The notes under the pieces are model-generated. The model saw only the letters and a program-made list of their open reading frames with translations. It searched no databases and was not told the DNA's origin. Position numbers and translations under genes: made by a program. Positions 8,813 to 16,404 of a stretch of DNA of 39,342 nucleotides are shown here, one piece after another. Positions within the stretch are counted from its first letter, which is position 1. Each line of letters begins with the position of its first letter. Source of the DNA: Acidisphaera sp. L21 (lineage in GTDB: Bacteria > Pseudomonadota > Alphaproteobacteria > Acetobacterales > Acetobacteraceae); the NCBI RefSeq assembly GCF_009765685.1, contig NZ_LMUY01000124.1, positions 80,240 to 119,581 of the forward strand, in the 5' to 3' direction.

Positions 8813-9733
8813 TTAGTTATTGTAACCAGTCAAACCCCATTTGCTGAGAATCTTTTTCATTTCGCCGTTATATTCCATCCAAGCGATCGCGGAGGAAAAT
8901 CCCGTCACCAACTGGATGTCACCCGGGCGGAAGACATAGGTGCTATAGGCCGACGGGTTTTTTAGGTCATGCGGCTCGTACTCCGCCACCATGTCGACTT
9001 TCCACTCCGGATGGTCCTTCATCTGGGCGGCTACGACGGGCTGATCGTAGAGGACGGCATCGAGGCGACCGATGGCGAGTTCCGGCATCATCTGCTGCCA
9101 GTCCTTGTAGCCCTGGAACTCCACGCCAGGAATTGCCTGGATCCACTCGGCGTAATTCGTGCCCAGCAGAGTGCCGACTTTGTGGCCCTTCAAATCGGTC
9201 AACTTGCCAAGCTTCAACGGATTGCCTTTAGCAACGGCCATCGTCTCGGCATAATAATAGGTTGGGAAACAGAAATTCACGACCTTGGAGCGAGCCTTCG
9301 TGTAGTGGATCGAATCGCCGACCATGTCGAATCGGCCGCCCAGCGTGCCCGGCACAAGCCCGTCGAACGTCACGGTCTGCACATCGACTTTGGCAATCTT
9401 CAACATCTTCGCAGCCATCGTGATGATTTCTGCATCCAATCCTGCCCAGGCATTATTGGCCTTCGGGTCCAGGAAGGAATACGGCCAATCATTGGATGTG
9501 CCGACGACGAGGACGCCCTTCTTCTGGATCTTGACCAATGAATCATCGCTGCCGTTGATGGGCGGGACGGAAAAGTCGGGAAAGCTGGTATCGACCTCTA
9601 TCGCACCCGCCGCTTCTGCCGGCCTGCTGCCGACTGTGGCGGCAAGGACCGCCGCGACACCACCAATGGCGCCGGCCTGGAATAAAGCACGGCGGGAATG
9701 CCCGGGTGACGTTTCGTCGGATTCATGCGTCAT
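8813..9733 (-). CDS. Amino-acid ABC transporter substrate-binding protein (family 3), Tat-type signal
   Basis: 306 residues from the ATG at 9733, which has AGGAG 7 nt upstream; a TTG two codons earlier is a weaker choice. The N-terminus has 'HSRRALFQAGAIGGVAAVLA' followed by an Ala-rich cleavage region, so export is probably through the Tat pathway. The mature part has the family-3 layout: 'GVLVVGTSNDWPYSF' at the start of lobe 1, 'GLDAEIITMAAKML', 'GLVPGTLGGRFDMVGDSI' with a following phase of lobe 2 ('LKGHKVGTLLGTNYAEWI'), ending in 'ILSKWGLTGYNN'. This is the classic ending of amino-acid binding proteins. It provides specificity to the neighbouring ATPase and permease. Confidence 0.92.
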   Translation of the reverse strand: MTHESDETSPGHSRRALFQAGAIGGVAAVLAATVGSRPAEAAGAIEVDTSFPDFSVPPINGSDDSLVKIQKKGVLVVGTSNDWPYSFLDPKANNAWAGLDAEIITMAAKMLKIAKVDVQTVTFDGLVPGTLGGRFDMVGDSIHYTKARSKVVNFCFPTYYYAETMAVAKGNPLKLGKLTDLKGHKVGTLLGTNYAEWIQAIPGVEFQGYKDWQQMMPELAIGRLDAVLYDQPVVAAQMKDHPEWKVDMVAEYEPHDLKNPSAYSTYVFRPGDIQLVTGFSSAIAWMEYNGEMKKILSKWGLTGYNN

Positions 9734-9772
9734 GTTCAAGCTCCTGGTTCAAGGCGTTTACGTTCGGCATTT

Positions 9773-10621
9773 CTAGGCCTGGGTGTCCGCGGCCTCAGAC
9801 TTGGGAATGTCGTCCTCGGGAGGGTCGTCTCCTTGGCCACGGCTCAGAATCGATTGTAGAAATTGCCGGGTTCTCGGGCTCCGTGGGTCGGTAAACAACG
9901 TCGCTGGCGGTCCTTCTTCGACCACGGCACCCTGTGCCATGAAGACGACCCGGTCAGCGACGTCGCGCGCGAAATCCATCTCGTGGGTCACGACCACCAT
10001 GGTCATGCCCTCGGCGGCCAAATTGCGCATGACCTTCAAGACCTCTCCCACCAGCTCAGGGTCGAGAGCGGAGGTCGCCTCATCGAACAGCATGACCTTG
10101 GGATTCATTGCCAAGGCGCGGGCGATGGCAACGCGCTGCTGCTGGCCTCCGCTGAGTTGGTGCGGGTAGGCGTTGCCCCGGCGATCGAGACCGACCTTGC
10201 GCAATACCGCCGCTCCCCGGGCGCGAGCGTCATCCGGTTTCTGCCCTAAGACATGGATCGGAGCTTCGATCACGTTACCAAGCACCGTCAGATGCGGGAA
10301 CAGGTTGAACGACTGGAACACCATGCCGATTTGCATGCGAATCTGCTCGATCCGGCGATCCGGGTCGACAACCAGCTTGCCGTCCCGTTTATAGCGGTAA
10401 ACCGGGGCGCCTTCAAAAAGGATCGTTCCATCATCGATCGTCTCAAGATGGTTGATGCAGCGCAATAGCGTGGACTTTCCGGCGCCAGACGGCCCGATGA
10501 TGCACACGACCTCGCCCTTTTGCACCGAAAGCGACACATCGGTCAGCACTTCGACGCCGCCGAACGACTTCCAAATACGGTCCAGCTGTATGATCGGCCT
10601 GCTTTGTGTCAGTTCCGTCAT
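9773..10621 (-). CDS. Polar amino-acid ABC transporter ATPase (GlnQ/HisP type)
   Basis: 282 residues with all ABC motifs intact: Walker A GPSGAGKS (43-50), Q-loop '[11 protein letters not shown]' (100-110), signature LSGGQ (156-160), Walker B '[12 protein letters not shown]' (176-187), switch histidine H213. A typical GlnQ protein is about 240-260 residues; the extra C-terminal 25 or so are acidic ('[19 protein letters not shown]') and have no known role. The ATG at 10621 has GAGG about 6-7 nt upstream. It is the first gene of the amino-acid importer set, divergent from the HD-domain gene, so the 116-bp gap at 10622-10737 must hold two promoters. Confidence 0.94.
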   Translation of the reverse strand: MTELTQSRPIIQLDRIWKSFGGVEVLTDVSLSVQKGEVVCIIGPSGAGKSTLLRCINHLETIDDGTILFEGAPVYRYKRDGKLVVDPDRRIEQIRMQIGMVFQSFNLFPHLTVLGNVIEAPIHVLGQKPDDARARGAAVLRKVGLDRRGNAYPHQLSGGQQQRVAIARALAMNPKVMLFDEATSALDPELVGEVLKVMRNLAAEGMTMVVVTHEMDFARDVADRVVFMAQGAVVEEGPPATLFTDPRSPRTRQFLQSILSRGQGDDPPEDDIPKSEAADTQA

Positions 10622-10737
10622 CCATGGCCTCTAGCTTTGTGACCCCACAAGCAAGGCCTATGCCAAAGTGGTTGCTCGACCGGTTGGCACTTGGCATAAC
10701 GCCGCAGTGTTTCTCGCCGTCCGCTCCAGGAGGTTCC
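10622..10737. promoter_or_regulatory. Divergent promoter region between the amino-acid importer and the HD-domain gene
   Basis: A 116-bp gap between two start codons pointing away from each other. It must contain the promoters and Shine-Dalgarno sites of both units; AGGAGG (10729-10734) serves the HD-domain gene. I could not place convincing -35/-10 boxes. The shared gap suggests, but does not prove, that importer and enzyme are expressed together. Confidence 0.5.
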
Positions 10738-11334
10738 ATGCAGACCGTTAGCTTCACCGCAATGAAAGACGGCACGCGTGAGGATTACCTCATGCTGCGG
10801 GATATGGAATTGAAGCACAATCTTGCCACGGCAGACCGTTTGCTGCGCGAAATGGCTCGCCAGGAAGAGGAGACGATTGAGGGCTACCAGATCAGCCGCC
10901 TCGGCCACGCGTTGCAATCTGCCACCCGCGCGCGCCGCGAAGGCGCCGATGTAGACTGGATCGTGTCCGCCTTGTTACACGATATCGGCGACGGCTTGGC
11001 GCCGCAAAATCACGATCGCATGGCCGCCGAAATTATTCGGCCCTTCGTGCGGGAGGAATGCACGTGGGTCGTCGAACACCATGGTGCCTTCCAGATGATC
11101 TACTATGCCCATCATTACGGCTGGAACCGTGAGGAGCGCGCGCGCTACGCCGATAGTCCACATTACCAGGCCTGTGTCGATTTCTGCGAGCGCTGGGACC
11201 AATCCTGCTTCGATCCCGCCTACGAGGCCGATCCGCTGGACAGTTTCGCGCCGACGGTCCGCGACGTTTTTTCCCGCAAGGCCTACGCACCGGACGTGGT
11301 CCGCCCCGGCGTCGCAATTGGATTGCTCCGCTAG
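10738..11334 (+). CDS. HD-domain protein, PhnZ/TmpB-like diiron oxygenase candidate
   Basis: 198 residues; the ATG at 10738 follows a near-perfect AGGAGG. The sequence resembles the short HD-domain proteins found in phosphonate degradation clusters, which include PhnZ (cleaves 2-amino-1-hydroxyethylphosphonate) and TmpB, both mixed-valent diiron oxygenases rather than phosphohydrolases. Metal-ligand candidates are H57 ('LGHALQSATRARREGA'), H81-D82 ('ALLHDIGD'), H92, H114/H115 ('VVEHHGAFQ') and D154 ('CERWDQSCFDP'). The 24-residue spacing from H57 to H81 equals that between the first two PhnZ ligands as I remember them. No alpha-ketoglutarate partner (PhnY/TmpA) or phosphonatase is in the window. 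The divergent amino-acid importer may bring the substrate. An ordinary HD phosphohydrolase remains possible. Confidence 0.7.
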   Translation: MQTVSFTAMKDGTREDYLMLRDMELKHNLATADRLLREMARQEEETIEGYQISRLGHALQSATRARREGADVDWIVSALLHDIGDGLAPQNHDRMAAEIIRPFVREECTWVVEHHGAFQMIYYAHHYGWNREERARYADSPHYQACVDFCERWDQSCFDPAYEADPLDSFAPTVRDVFSRKAYAPDVVRPGVAIGLLR

Positions 11335-11345
11335 GACGAGGGGTT

Positions 11346-11522
11346 CTACGACGGCAGCCGGAACACGTTGCTCGGTTCCTCCGCATAGGACCGTTCGGTC
11401 GCGCGTACGAATTCGGCCGCACGCTCCAGATCCTCGACGAAAGCTTGCAAAGCCGGGACTTCTGTTTCTGGAATGACAAGTCCATGCTCTTTAAGTCGAG
11501 CGATAAATTCGGTTTCGGTCAT
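11346..11522 (-). CDS. Short AtzG/GatC-like amidase partner (DUF4089-type), 58 residues
   Basis: An ATG at 11522 with AAGGA about 8 nt upstream opens a 58-codon frame ending in TAG at 11346-11348. The product begins 'MTETEFIARLKEHGLVIP' and ends 'EEPSNVFRLPS'. Its pattern (an N-terminal helix, the 'GL.I' turn, a long amphipathic helix, then a short proline-bearing tail with 'VF.LP') matches the small AtzG-like subunits that wrap around AtzE-type amidases, in the manner of GatC with GatA. It lies 78 bp downstream of an amidase gene on the same strand, exactly the context expected. In the cyanuric acid pathway AtzG-AtzE hydrolyses 1-carboxybiuret; here the substrate is not known. Confidence 0.72.
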   Translation of the reverse strand: MTETEFIARLKEHGLVIPETEVPALQAFVEDLERAAEFVRATERSYAEEPSNVFRLPS

Positions 11523-11600
11523 GTGGATGGTCCTTAGCGGTCAGGTCAGGTTGTAAAATAAGTTGCGTCAGGCGTGCCGGCACGGTTGCCTATTGTCCGC

Positions 11601-13013
11601 CTACTGCGCCGCACTCGCCAATGCTGCCGCAAAGGCCGGTCGCGCCGCTCGGAACATCGTCGCCTTTTCAAATGCGTCACCCGTGCTCAACACCTGCGCG
11701 TCTTCGAATGGCCGTCCCACGATCTGCAGCGACAATGGCAGGCCGTTGGCGGAGAAGCCGCTGCAGACCGACAAGGCCGGGAAACCGGTGACGTTGAACG
11801 GTTGGGTAAAGGATGGCTCCCGAACCGCTGGTTCCAGCCGGAACGGCGGCGCCACCTGATGCTTGGTTGGCAGCATCAGCACGTCGTGATCCTGCATCGC
11901 CGCCGTCATCTCGGCGACCAACCGTGTGCGATGGCGTAGGGCGTTGACATAATCGCTCGCCCTCACGAACGCGCCGGCCGCCAACCGTCGCCGGCCCAAC
12001 TCCCCGTATAATTCTGGCGTCGTCGTCAGGTAGCGCTCGTGGATCGCATAGGCCTCGGATCGAGAAATAAGGCTGGTCACTTTGTTGTAGTGGCTCAACG
12101 GAGACAGCGTGACGTCCGTGACCGCCGCACCCAGCGCCCGTAGCGTGTTCAGTGCGGACTCCAGGCCAGCGACGACATCGTCCTCGGCCTTCAGATCCGT
12201 TTCGAAAAAGTGTCGGATCACGCCGACACGAAGCCCCTTCACATCCCCCCGTAGTCCTGACGCGAAGTCGGGGACCGCCTTGTCCGCGCTGCCCGGGTCC
12301 AATGCGTCATGGCCGGCAAGGGCCTGCATCATCAATGCGCAATCCTCGGTGGTCCAGCACAATGGTCCGGCGTGGTCCAACGTGAATGAAAGCGGCAAAA
12401 TGCCGCGACGGCTGACCCGGCCGTAGCTGGGCTTGAACCCCGCCAAACCACACCACGCCGCCGGGCTGCGGATCGAGCCACCGGTATCCGTGCCCATCGC
12501 CGCCATGCACAGCCCAGCGGCAACCGCCGCCGCCGACCCGCTGGACGAGCCGCCGGGTTGATGGTCGAGGTTCCACGGATTGCGCGCAGGCGGCCAGGGC
12601 AGGTCGAAGGACGGGCCGCCAGTGGCGAACTCATGCGTCGCCAGCTTACCCAGGATGACCGCGCCAGCTTTGCGTAGCCGTTGCACGGTCACAGCGTCCT
12701 CGTTGGGGACGTGGTCTTTGAACAACGCGGAATGTCCCGTCGTCGCAATTCCCGCGGTGTTGTAGATGTCCTTCAACCCGATCGGAATGCCATGCAGCGG
12801 TCCTTTCCAATCGCCGCCCGCGATCTCCGCCTCGGCACGTCGCGCCTCATCCATCGCCGTTTTGCCCAGCACCAGGATGTAGGCGTGTAGTTCGCCATCC
12901 AGCCGATGGATGCGGTCGAGATAGGCCTTCGTGAGTTCGACCGGCGACAGCTTTCCGGTCCGGATCAGCACCGATGCCTGCGTGATTGTCAGGAAGTGCA
13001 GATCTTGCGTCAT
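11601..13013 (-). CDS. Amidase signature family enzyme (AtzE/GatA-like)
   Basis: 470 residues from the ATG at 13013; the GGGAG upstream is at correct distance for this ATG and only 1 nt from the ATG at 13019. The Ser-cisSer-Lys triad is complete: Lys81 in 'GIPIGLKDIYNTAGI', the cis-serine in 'PGGSSSGSAAAVAAG' (about 156-157) and nucleophile Ser180 in 'GTDTGGSIRSPAA'. The family hydrolyses amide bonds in small amides, carbamoyl compounds or Gln. Length is typical. It is followed by a small AtzG/GatC-like gene, so the active form may be a heteromer. It is divergent from the IclR regulator at 13203, its most likely regulator. The substrate cannot be deduced; ureido or biuret-like compounds, or aryl amides, are both possible. 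Confidence 0.93.
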   Translation of the reverse strand: MTQDLHFLTITQASVLIRTGKLSPVELTKAYLDRIHRLDGELHAYILVLGKTAMDEARRAEAEIAGGDWKGPLHGIPIGLKDIYNTAGIATTGHSALFKDHVPNEDAVTVQRLRKAGAVILGKLATHEFATGGPSFDLPWPPARNPWNLDHQPGGSSSGSAAAVAAGLCMAAMGTDTGGSIRSPAAWCGLAGFKPSYGRVSRRGILPLSFTLDHAGPLCWTTEDCALMMQALAGHDALDPGSADKAVPDFASGLRGDVKGLRVGVIRHFFETDLKAEDDVVAGLESALNTLRALGAAVTDVTLSPLSHYNKVTSLISRSEAYAIHERYLTTTPELYGELGRRRLAAGAFVRASDYVNALRHRTRLVAEMTAAMQDHDVLMLPTKHQVAPPFRLEPAVREPSFTQPFNVTGFPALSVCSGFSANGLPLSLQIVGRPFEDAQVLSTGDAFEKATMFRAARPAFAAALASAAQ

Positions 13014-13202
13014 GGTCATGCTCCCAACGGCGCCGTACTGCCCAAAAACCCCGGCTGGCGCATCCCGCACAATCCGCGGATGATGGCGAAGGCAGCAAAA
13101 GTCGTGCCAAGCTCCACTGGCGCCACGCCTCCGTTGGGTCTCAACGGGCTTTGTATCCAATGGCCCTGATCTTGCTTCAAGAACGCTACAAACCGAAGGA
13201 CG
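13014..13202. promoter_or_regulatory. Divergent intergenic region between amidase and IclR genes
   Basis: 189 bp between the two divergent start codons. IclR proteins usually bind such regions to control the divergent gene and themselves. I see no clear long inverted repeat, only short imperfect ones, so no operator is marked. Confidence 0.45.
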
Positions 13203-14009
13203 ATGAACCTCATGGATGGCGCGCTGCCGCGCCCGAGACGTGGCACAGGAAGTCTCACCAAAGCGCTGCGGCTGCTGCAGGAAATCGGCTGCGCGGGGCC
13301 GGACGCGCTGCGCCTGACCGAGCTGGTGGGCCGGGCCAATATTGACGCCTCCACCGCCTTCCGCATGCTGGCCTGCCTGGTCGACGAGGAGTTCGTCGAG
13401 AAGGTGGAGGGCAAGCGCTACCGCCTGGGACGCCGGGTGTTCGAGCTGGGGTTGGCCGCCGGACAACACTTCAACGGCCACGCGGCCGCCCGGTCGTCCC
13501 TGTGGCGCCTGGCCGGGCGGCTGAACATGCCGGTGACATTGGTGATGCGCAGCCGGGTGGAAACCGTCTCCGTCGAGTCCGGCGGGCCGGAATTGTTCCC
13601 CGACCTGGTGGCGCCAATCGGATCGCGTCTGCCGATCGGCGTGGATTCGGCCGGCGTGGCGCTGCTGGCCGCCATGGCGCCGGGCGACGCAGATGCCCTT
13701 ATCCGCACCAACGAACGACGATACCGCGCGTTCGGCCGCGACACCGCCCGGGCCCTGCGCGGCTATGTCGACCGGGCCAAGGTGAACGGCTACGCCCGCA
13801 CCATCAGCCCGGTGTGTGCCGATGTCGGCAGCGTCGGCATCATCGTGCCGGGGGACGCGGCCGCGCCCACTTTCGCGCTCAGCATCCTGTGCGACGCGAC
13901 CCGCCTGCAGGATGGGTGCGAGATGGTACCGACCATGCGCGACGCGGCACAGGACATCGCCCACGCCATCGCCGCCGCCCAAAAAGGCCCGATCGAACAG
14001 GGCCACTAG
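13203..14009 (+). CDS. IclR family transcriptional regulator
   Basis: 268 residues. The winged helix-turn-helix occupies about residues 15-75, with 'GSLTKALRLLQEIG', 'LRLTELVGRANIDASTAFRML' and 'VEGKRYRLGRRVFELG', the family's signature linker into the effector domain. The effector domain (about 90-255) contains 'LPIGVDSAGVALLAAM' and 'GYARTISPVCADVGSVGIIV', the usual sequence around the ligand pocket. Start: ATG at 13203, with GAAGGA close by; an ATG at 13212 is nearly as good. The gene faces away from the amidase gene and precedes a luciferase-like monooxygenase by 121 bp, so it probably controls both directions. Effector unknown. Confidence 0.92.
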   Translation: MNLMDGALPRPRRGTGSLTKALRLLQEIGCAGPDALRLTELVGRANIDASTAFRMLACLVDEEFVEKVEGKRYRLGRRVFELGLAAGQHFNGHAAARSSLWRLAGRLNMPVTLVMRSRVETVSVESGGPELFPDLVAPIGSRLPIGVDSAGVALLAAMAPGDADALIRTNERRYRAFGRDTARALRGYVDRAKVNGYARTISPVCADVGSVGIIVPGDAAAPTFALSILCDATRLQDGCEMVPTMRDAAQDIAHAIAAAQKGPIEQGH

Positions 14010-14130
14010 GTATCTTGCCACCATGCGGAACGATCCGTGGTTTACGCAGCATGCCCGAGACCGCACATTTCCCACGTGACCCGGCGGCCTAGTCCGCCGG
14101 CGGTCATCCACATCGACGAGAGCGTAAACA

Positions 14131-15432
14131 ATGGCCAATCGCCAATTTCACCTTTCCTGGTTCCTGTCGCAGGGCTACGGCCCCAAGGGGTGGCGGGGGC
14201 AATGGCCCGGTAGCGACGTCGCACGCTGGATGATGCCGGACCTGTTCCTGGACCTGGCCCGTGGTATGGAGCGCGCGTGTTTCGATTACATGATCATCGA
14301 AGACTCCTCGATGGTGCCGTATCAATACAAGGGCTCGCACGACACCTATCTGCAATACGCCGCCAGCACGCCGAAGCTGGACCCGGCGGTGCTGGTGACC
14401 CATCTGGCGCAAGTCACGAAGCATCTGGGCCTGATCCCGACTCTCTCAACCTCGGAATACCCGCCCTTCCTGCTGGCCCGGCTGGTCAACACGCTGGATC
14501 ACACGACCGAGGGCCGGGTCGGCTGGAATTGCGTTACCAGCAGCAATGACGGTGCAGCGCAAAACTACGGCCACGACACGCAATATCCGCACGAGGAACG
14601 CTACGACCGGGCCGAGGAATTTGCCGACCTCGTGACCAAACTGTGGGATGCGTGGGAGCCGGATGCGGTGGTGCTGGACCCCAAGACGCCAATGTTCGCG
14701 GATGGCAGCAAGGTCCACGCCGTCAACCACGAGGGCAAATACTTCAAATGCCGCGGCCCGCTGAATGCGCCGCGCTCGCCCCAGGGCCGCCCCGTAATCT
14801 GCCAGGCCGGCGGCTCTCCACGTGGGCAGTTATTCGCCTCCCGCTGGGCCGACACGATCATCACCGATGCCAGCAACGTCGCGGAAATGAAGCAATATCG
14901 CGCCGACGTGCGCGCGCGCGCGGCAGCGGCAGGGCGCAATCCGGACCACGTGAAGGTGCTGTTCCTGGCCCAACCGCTGGTGGACACCACCATGGAGGCC
15001 GCGCGGGAGCGGCGGCGCTTGGCGCGCGAGGACGCCAACGGGCATCTGGACATGCAGCTTTCCACCATGTCACGCCTCACCAACATCGATTTCTCGCAAT
15101 TCGCGCTGGACGAGCCGCTGCCGGAGCTGTTCACCAACGGCCACAAATCGTCGCTGGCGAAATGGATCGGCAAGACCCCGCGGGAGGTGGCGTTGGCACA
15201 ATCCACCAAGGCCGGGATCGACTTCACCGGCACGGTCGACCACGTGGCCGGTATGATGCAGGACATCATGGAGGAAGTCGGCGGTGACGGATTCCTGTTC
15301 TTCAACGGCACGTTCGACCGTCGCTACATCATCGAGATCTGCGACGGCCTGGTGCCGGAACTGCAGCGCCGCGGACTGACGCGGACGGAGTATACGCATA
15401 AGACGTTCAAAGAGAATCTGATGGCGTTCTAG
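14131..15432 (+). CDS. Luciferase-like monooxygenase (NtaA/SnaA/DszA type), copy 1
   Basis: 433 residues, full length for the NtaA/SnaA/DszA group of class C flavin monooxygenases, which use FMNH2 supplied by a separate reductase. Family features: the N-terminal 'FHLSWFLSQGYGPKGWRG', then 'RVGWNCVTSSNDGAAQNYG' (the highly conserved 'W..VTS.n..aa.NfG' block), 'FKCRGPLNAPRSPQGRPVI' followed by 'CQAGGSPRGQLFASRWAD'. Known relatives attack nitrilotriacetate, dimethyl sulfide, alkanesulfonates and dibenzothiophene sulfone. No flavin reductase is in the window. It lies 121 bp downstream of the IclR gene and is convergent with the Dpp-type importer operon across the hairpin-rich gap. The N-terminus deviates from the copy at 20884-22200, so they are not recent duplicates. 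Confidence 0.92.
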   Translation: MANRQFHLSWFLSQGYGPKGWRGQWPGSDVARWMMPDLFLDLARGMERACFDYMIIEDSSMVPYQYKGSHDTYLQYAASTPKLDPAVLVTHLAQVTKHLGLIPTLSTSEYPPFLLARLVNTLDHTTEGRVGWNCVTSSNDGAAQNYGHDTQYPHEERYDRAEEFADLVTKLWDAWEPDAVVLDPKTPMFADGSKVHAVNHEGKYFKCRGPLNAPRSPQGRPVICQAGGSPRGQLFASRWADTIITDASNVAEMKQYRADVRARAAAAGRNPDHVKVLFLAQPLVDTTMEAARERRRLAREDANGHLDMQLSTMSRLTNIDFSQFALDEPLPELFTNGHKSSLAKWIGKTPREVALAQSTKAGIDFTGTVDHVAGMMQDIMEEVGGDGFLFFNGTFDRRYIIEICDGLVPELQRRGLTRTEYTHKTFKENLMAF

Positions 15433-15434
15433 CT

Positions 15435-15538
15435 GGGCTTTGCCCTGCACCCAGAAGGGAACAGTCGTCCCCTTCACCCCTTTATCGCGAGGTGTCCAGA
15501 GGACGACTGTCCTCTGGTGGGGTCCGGGGCGAAGCCCC
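15435..15538. terminator. Cluster of four hairpins between convergent genes (terminator or interspersed palindromic repeat)
   Basis: Directly after the monooxygenase stop: GGGC-TTT-GCCC (15435-15445); GAAGGG (15454-15459) pairing with CCCTTC (15470-15475); CCAGAGGA (15496-15503) pairing perfectly with TCCTCTGG (15510-15517) around a 6-nt loop; and GGGGC-GAA-GCCCC (15526-15538). No long T run follows, so factor-independent termination is uncertain. The position, between two convergent operons, suits bidirectional termination. The arrangement looks like an intergenic repeat element I recall from Acetobacteraceae genomes, which only a genome search can confirm. Confidence 0.6.
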
Positions 15539-15555
15539 CTCGCTTAGGCCCGTCC

Positions 15556-16404
15556 TTAGCGCCCCAACCCATGCGGATCATATTGCTCCCGCAGCCCGTT
15601 CCCCAGCATGTTCACGCCCCACACCAGAACAATGATCGCCAACCCGGCGGAGTTCGCAATCCACGGCGCGACGAACAGCCTGGTATTGCCTTCCGCCAGG
15701 ATATTGCCCCACGTCGCCGCGGGCGGCGGCAGGCCGAGCCCCAGGAACGACAGCGCGGTTTCCTGCAGGATCATCTGCGCCACCTGCAGCGTCGCCACCA
15801 CCGTCAGCACCGGCATCACTTGCGGCAGGATGTGCTGGCGCATGATGTAGAAATCGCCGCCGCCATAAAGCTTCGCTGCCTCGACGAACGGGCGTTCACG
15901 CAAGGACCGGGTCAGCCCGAACACGACGCGCGCATAGACCATCCAGCGGGAAATCCCCAACACCAGGATCAGGTTCAGCGCGTTGCCGCCTAGCGCCGCC
16001 ACCATCATGATCGCCAGCAGAATGTCGGGGAAGGCCATCTGCGCATCGGCGAATCGCATGATCGCCTGTTCGGTGGCGCCGCCGCGCAGCCCGGCGATCA
16101 CGCCCGCTACGCTGCCCACCACCGCCGATAGCAGCATCGACGCGACGCCCACCAGGATCGACAGGCGGGAGCCATAGATCAGCCGCGACAGTAGATCCCG
16201 GCCGTAATTATCCGTGCCCAGCCAATGCCCGGCAACCGCGCGGGGCGACCAGAACCCCGGCTTCAACCGGGCCAGCAAATCCTGCTGATACGGATCCCAC
16301 GGCGCGATCAGCGGGGCGAATATTGCGCCCAGCACCGCCACCAGCACGATGCCGCCACCGAAGATGATCTTGAACCGCTTGCCGAACAGCCGCCTTTGTC
16401 TCAC
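15556..16404 (-). CDS. ABC transporter permease, DppC type (second peptide-class importer)
   Basis: 282 residues, normal DppC length. The first membrane helix is at about 13-33, 'GHWLGTDNYGRDLLSRLIYGS' follows near 59-79 (the OppC signature), and the coupling loop 'VEAAKLYGGGDFYIMRQHILPQ' is in the middle. The C-terminal 'LSFLGLGLPPPAATWGNIL' is characteristic. The first codon is GTG at 16404, overlapping the TGA of the DppB-type gene (GTGA). This is the last gene of the long operon and ends just short of the hairpin cluster. Confidence 0.94.
   Translation of the reverse strand: MRQRRLFGKRFKIIFGGGIVLVAVLGAIFAPLIAPWDPYQQDLLARLKPGFWSPRAVAGHWLGTDNYGRDLLSRLIYGSRLSILVGVASMLLSAVVGSVAGVIAGLRGGATEQAIMRFADAQMAFPDILLAIMMVAALGGNALNLILVLGISRWMVYARVVFGLTRSLRERPFVEAAKLYGGGDFYIMRQHILPQVMPVLTVVATLQVAQMILQETALSFLGLGLPPPAATWGNILAEGNTRLFVAPWIANSAGLAIIVLVWGVNMLGNGLREQYDPHGLGR

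Noticed and set aside
14023-14079. An 18-codon frame just upstream of the first monooxygenase, a possible leader peptide
   Set aside because: No Shine-Dalgarno, no run of regulatory codons and no attenuator-like structure downstream.
13014-14138. The amidase reading frame stays open upstream to 14138, suggesting a much larger protein
   Set aside because: The extension is the antisense of the IclR gene and has no family similarity; the amidase family start and a Shine-Dalgarno are at 13013.
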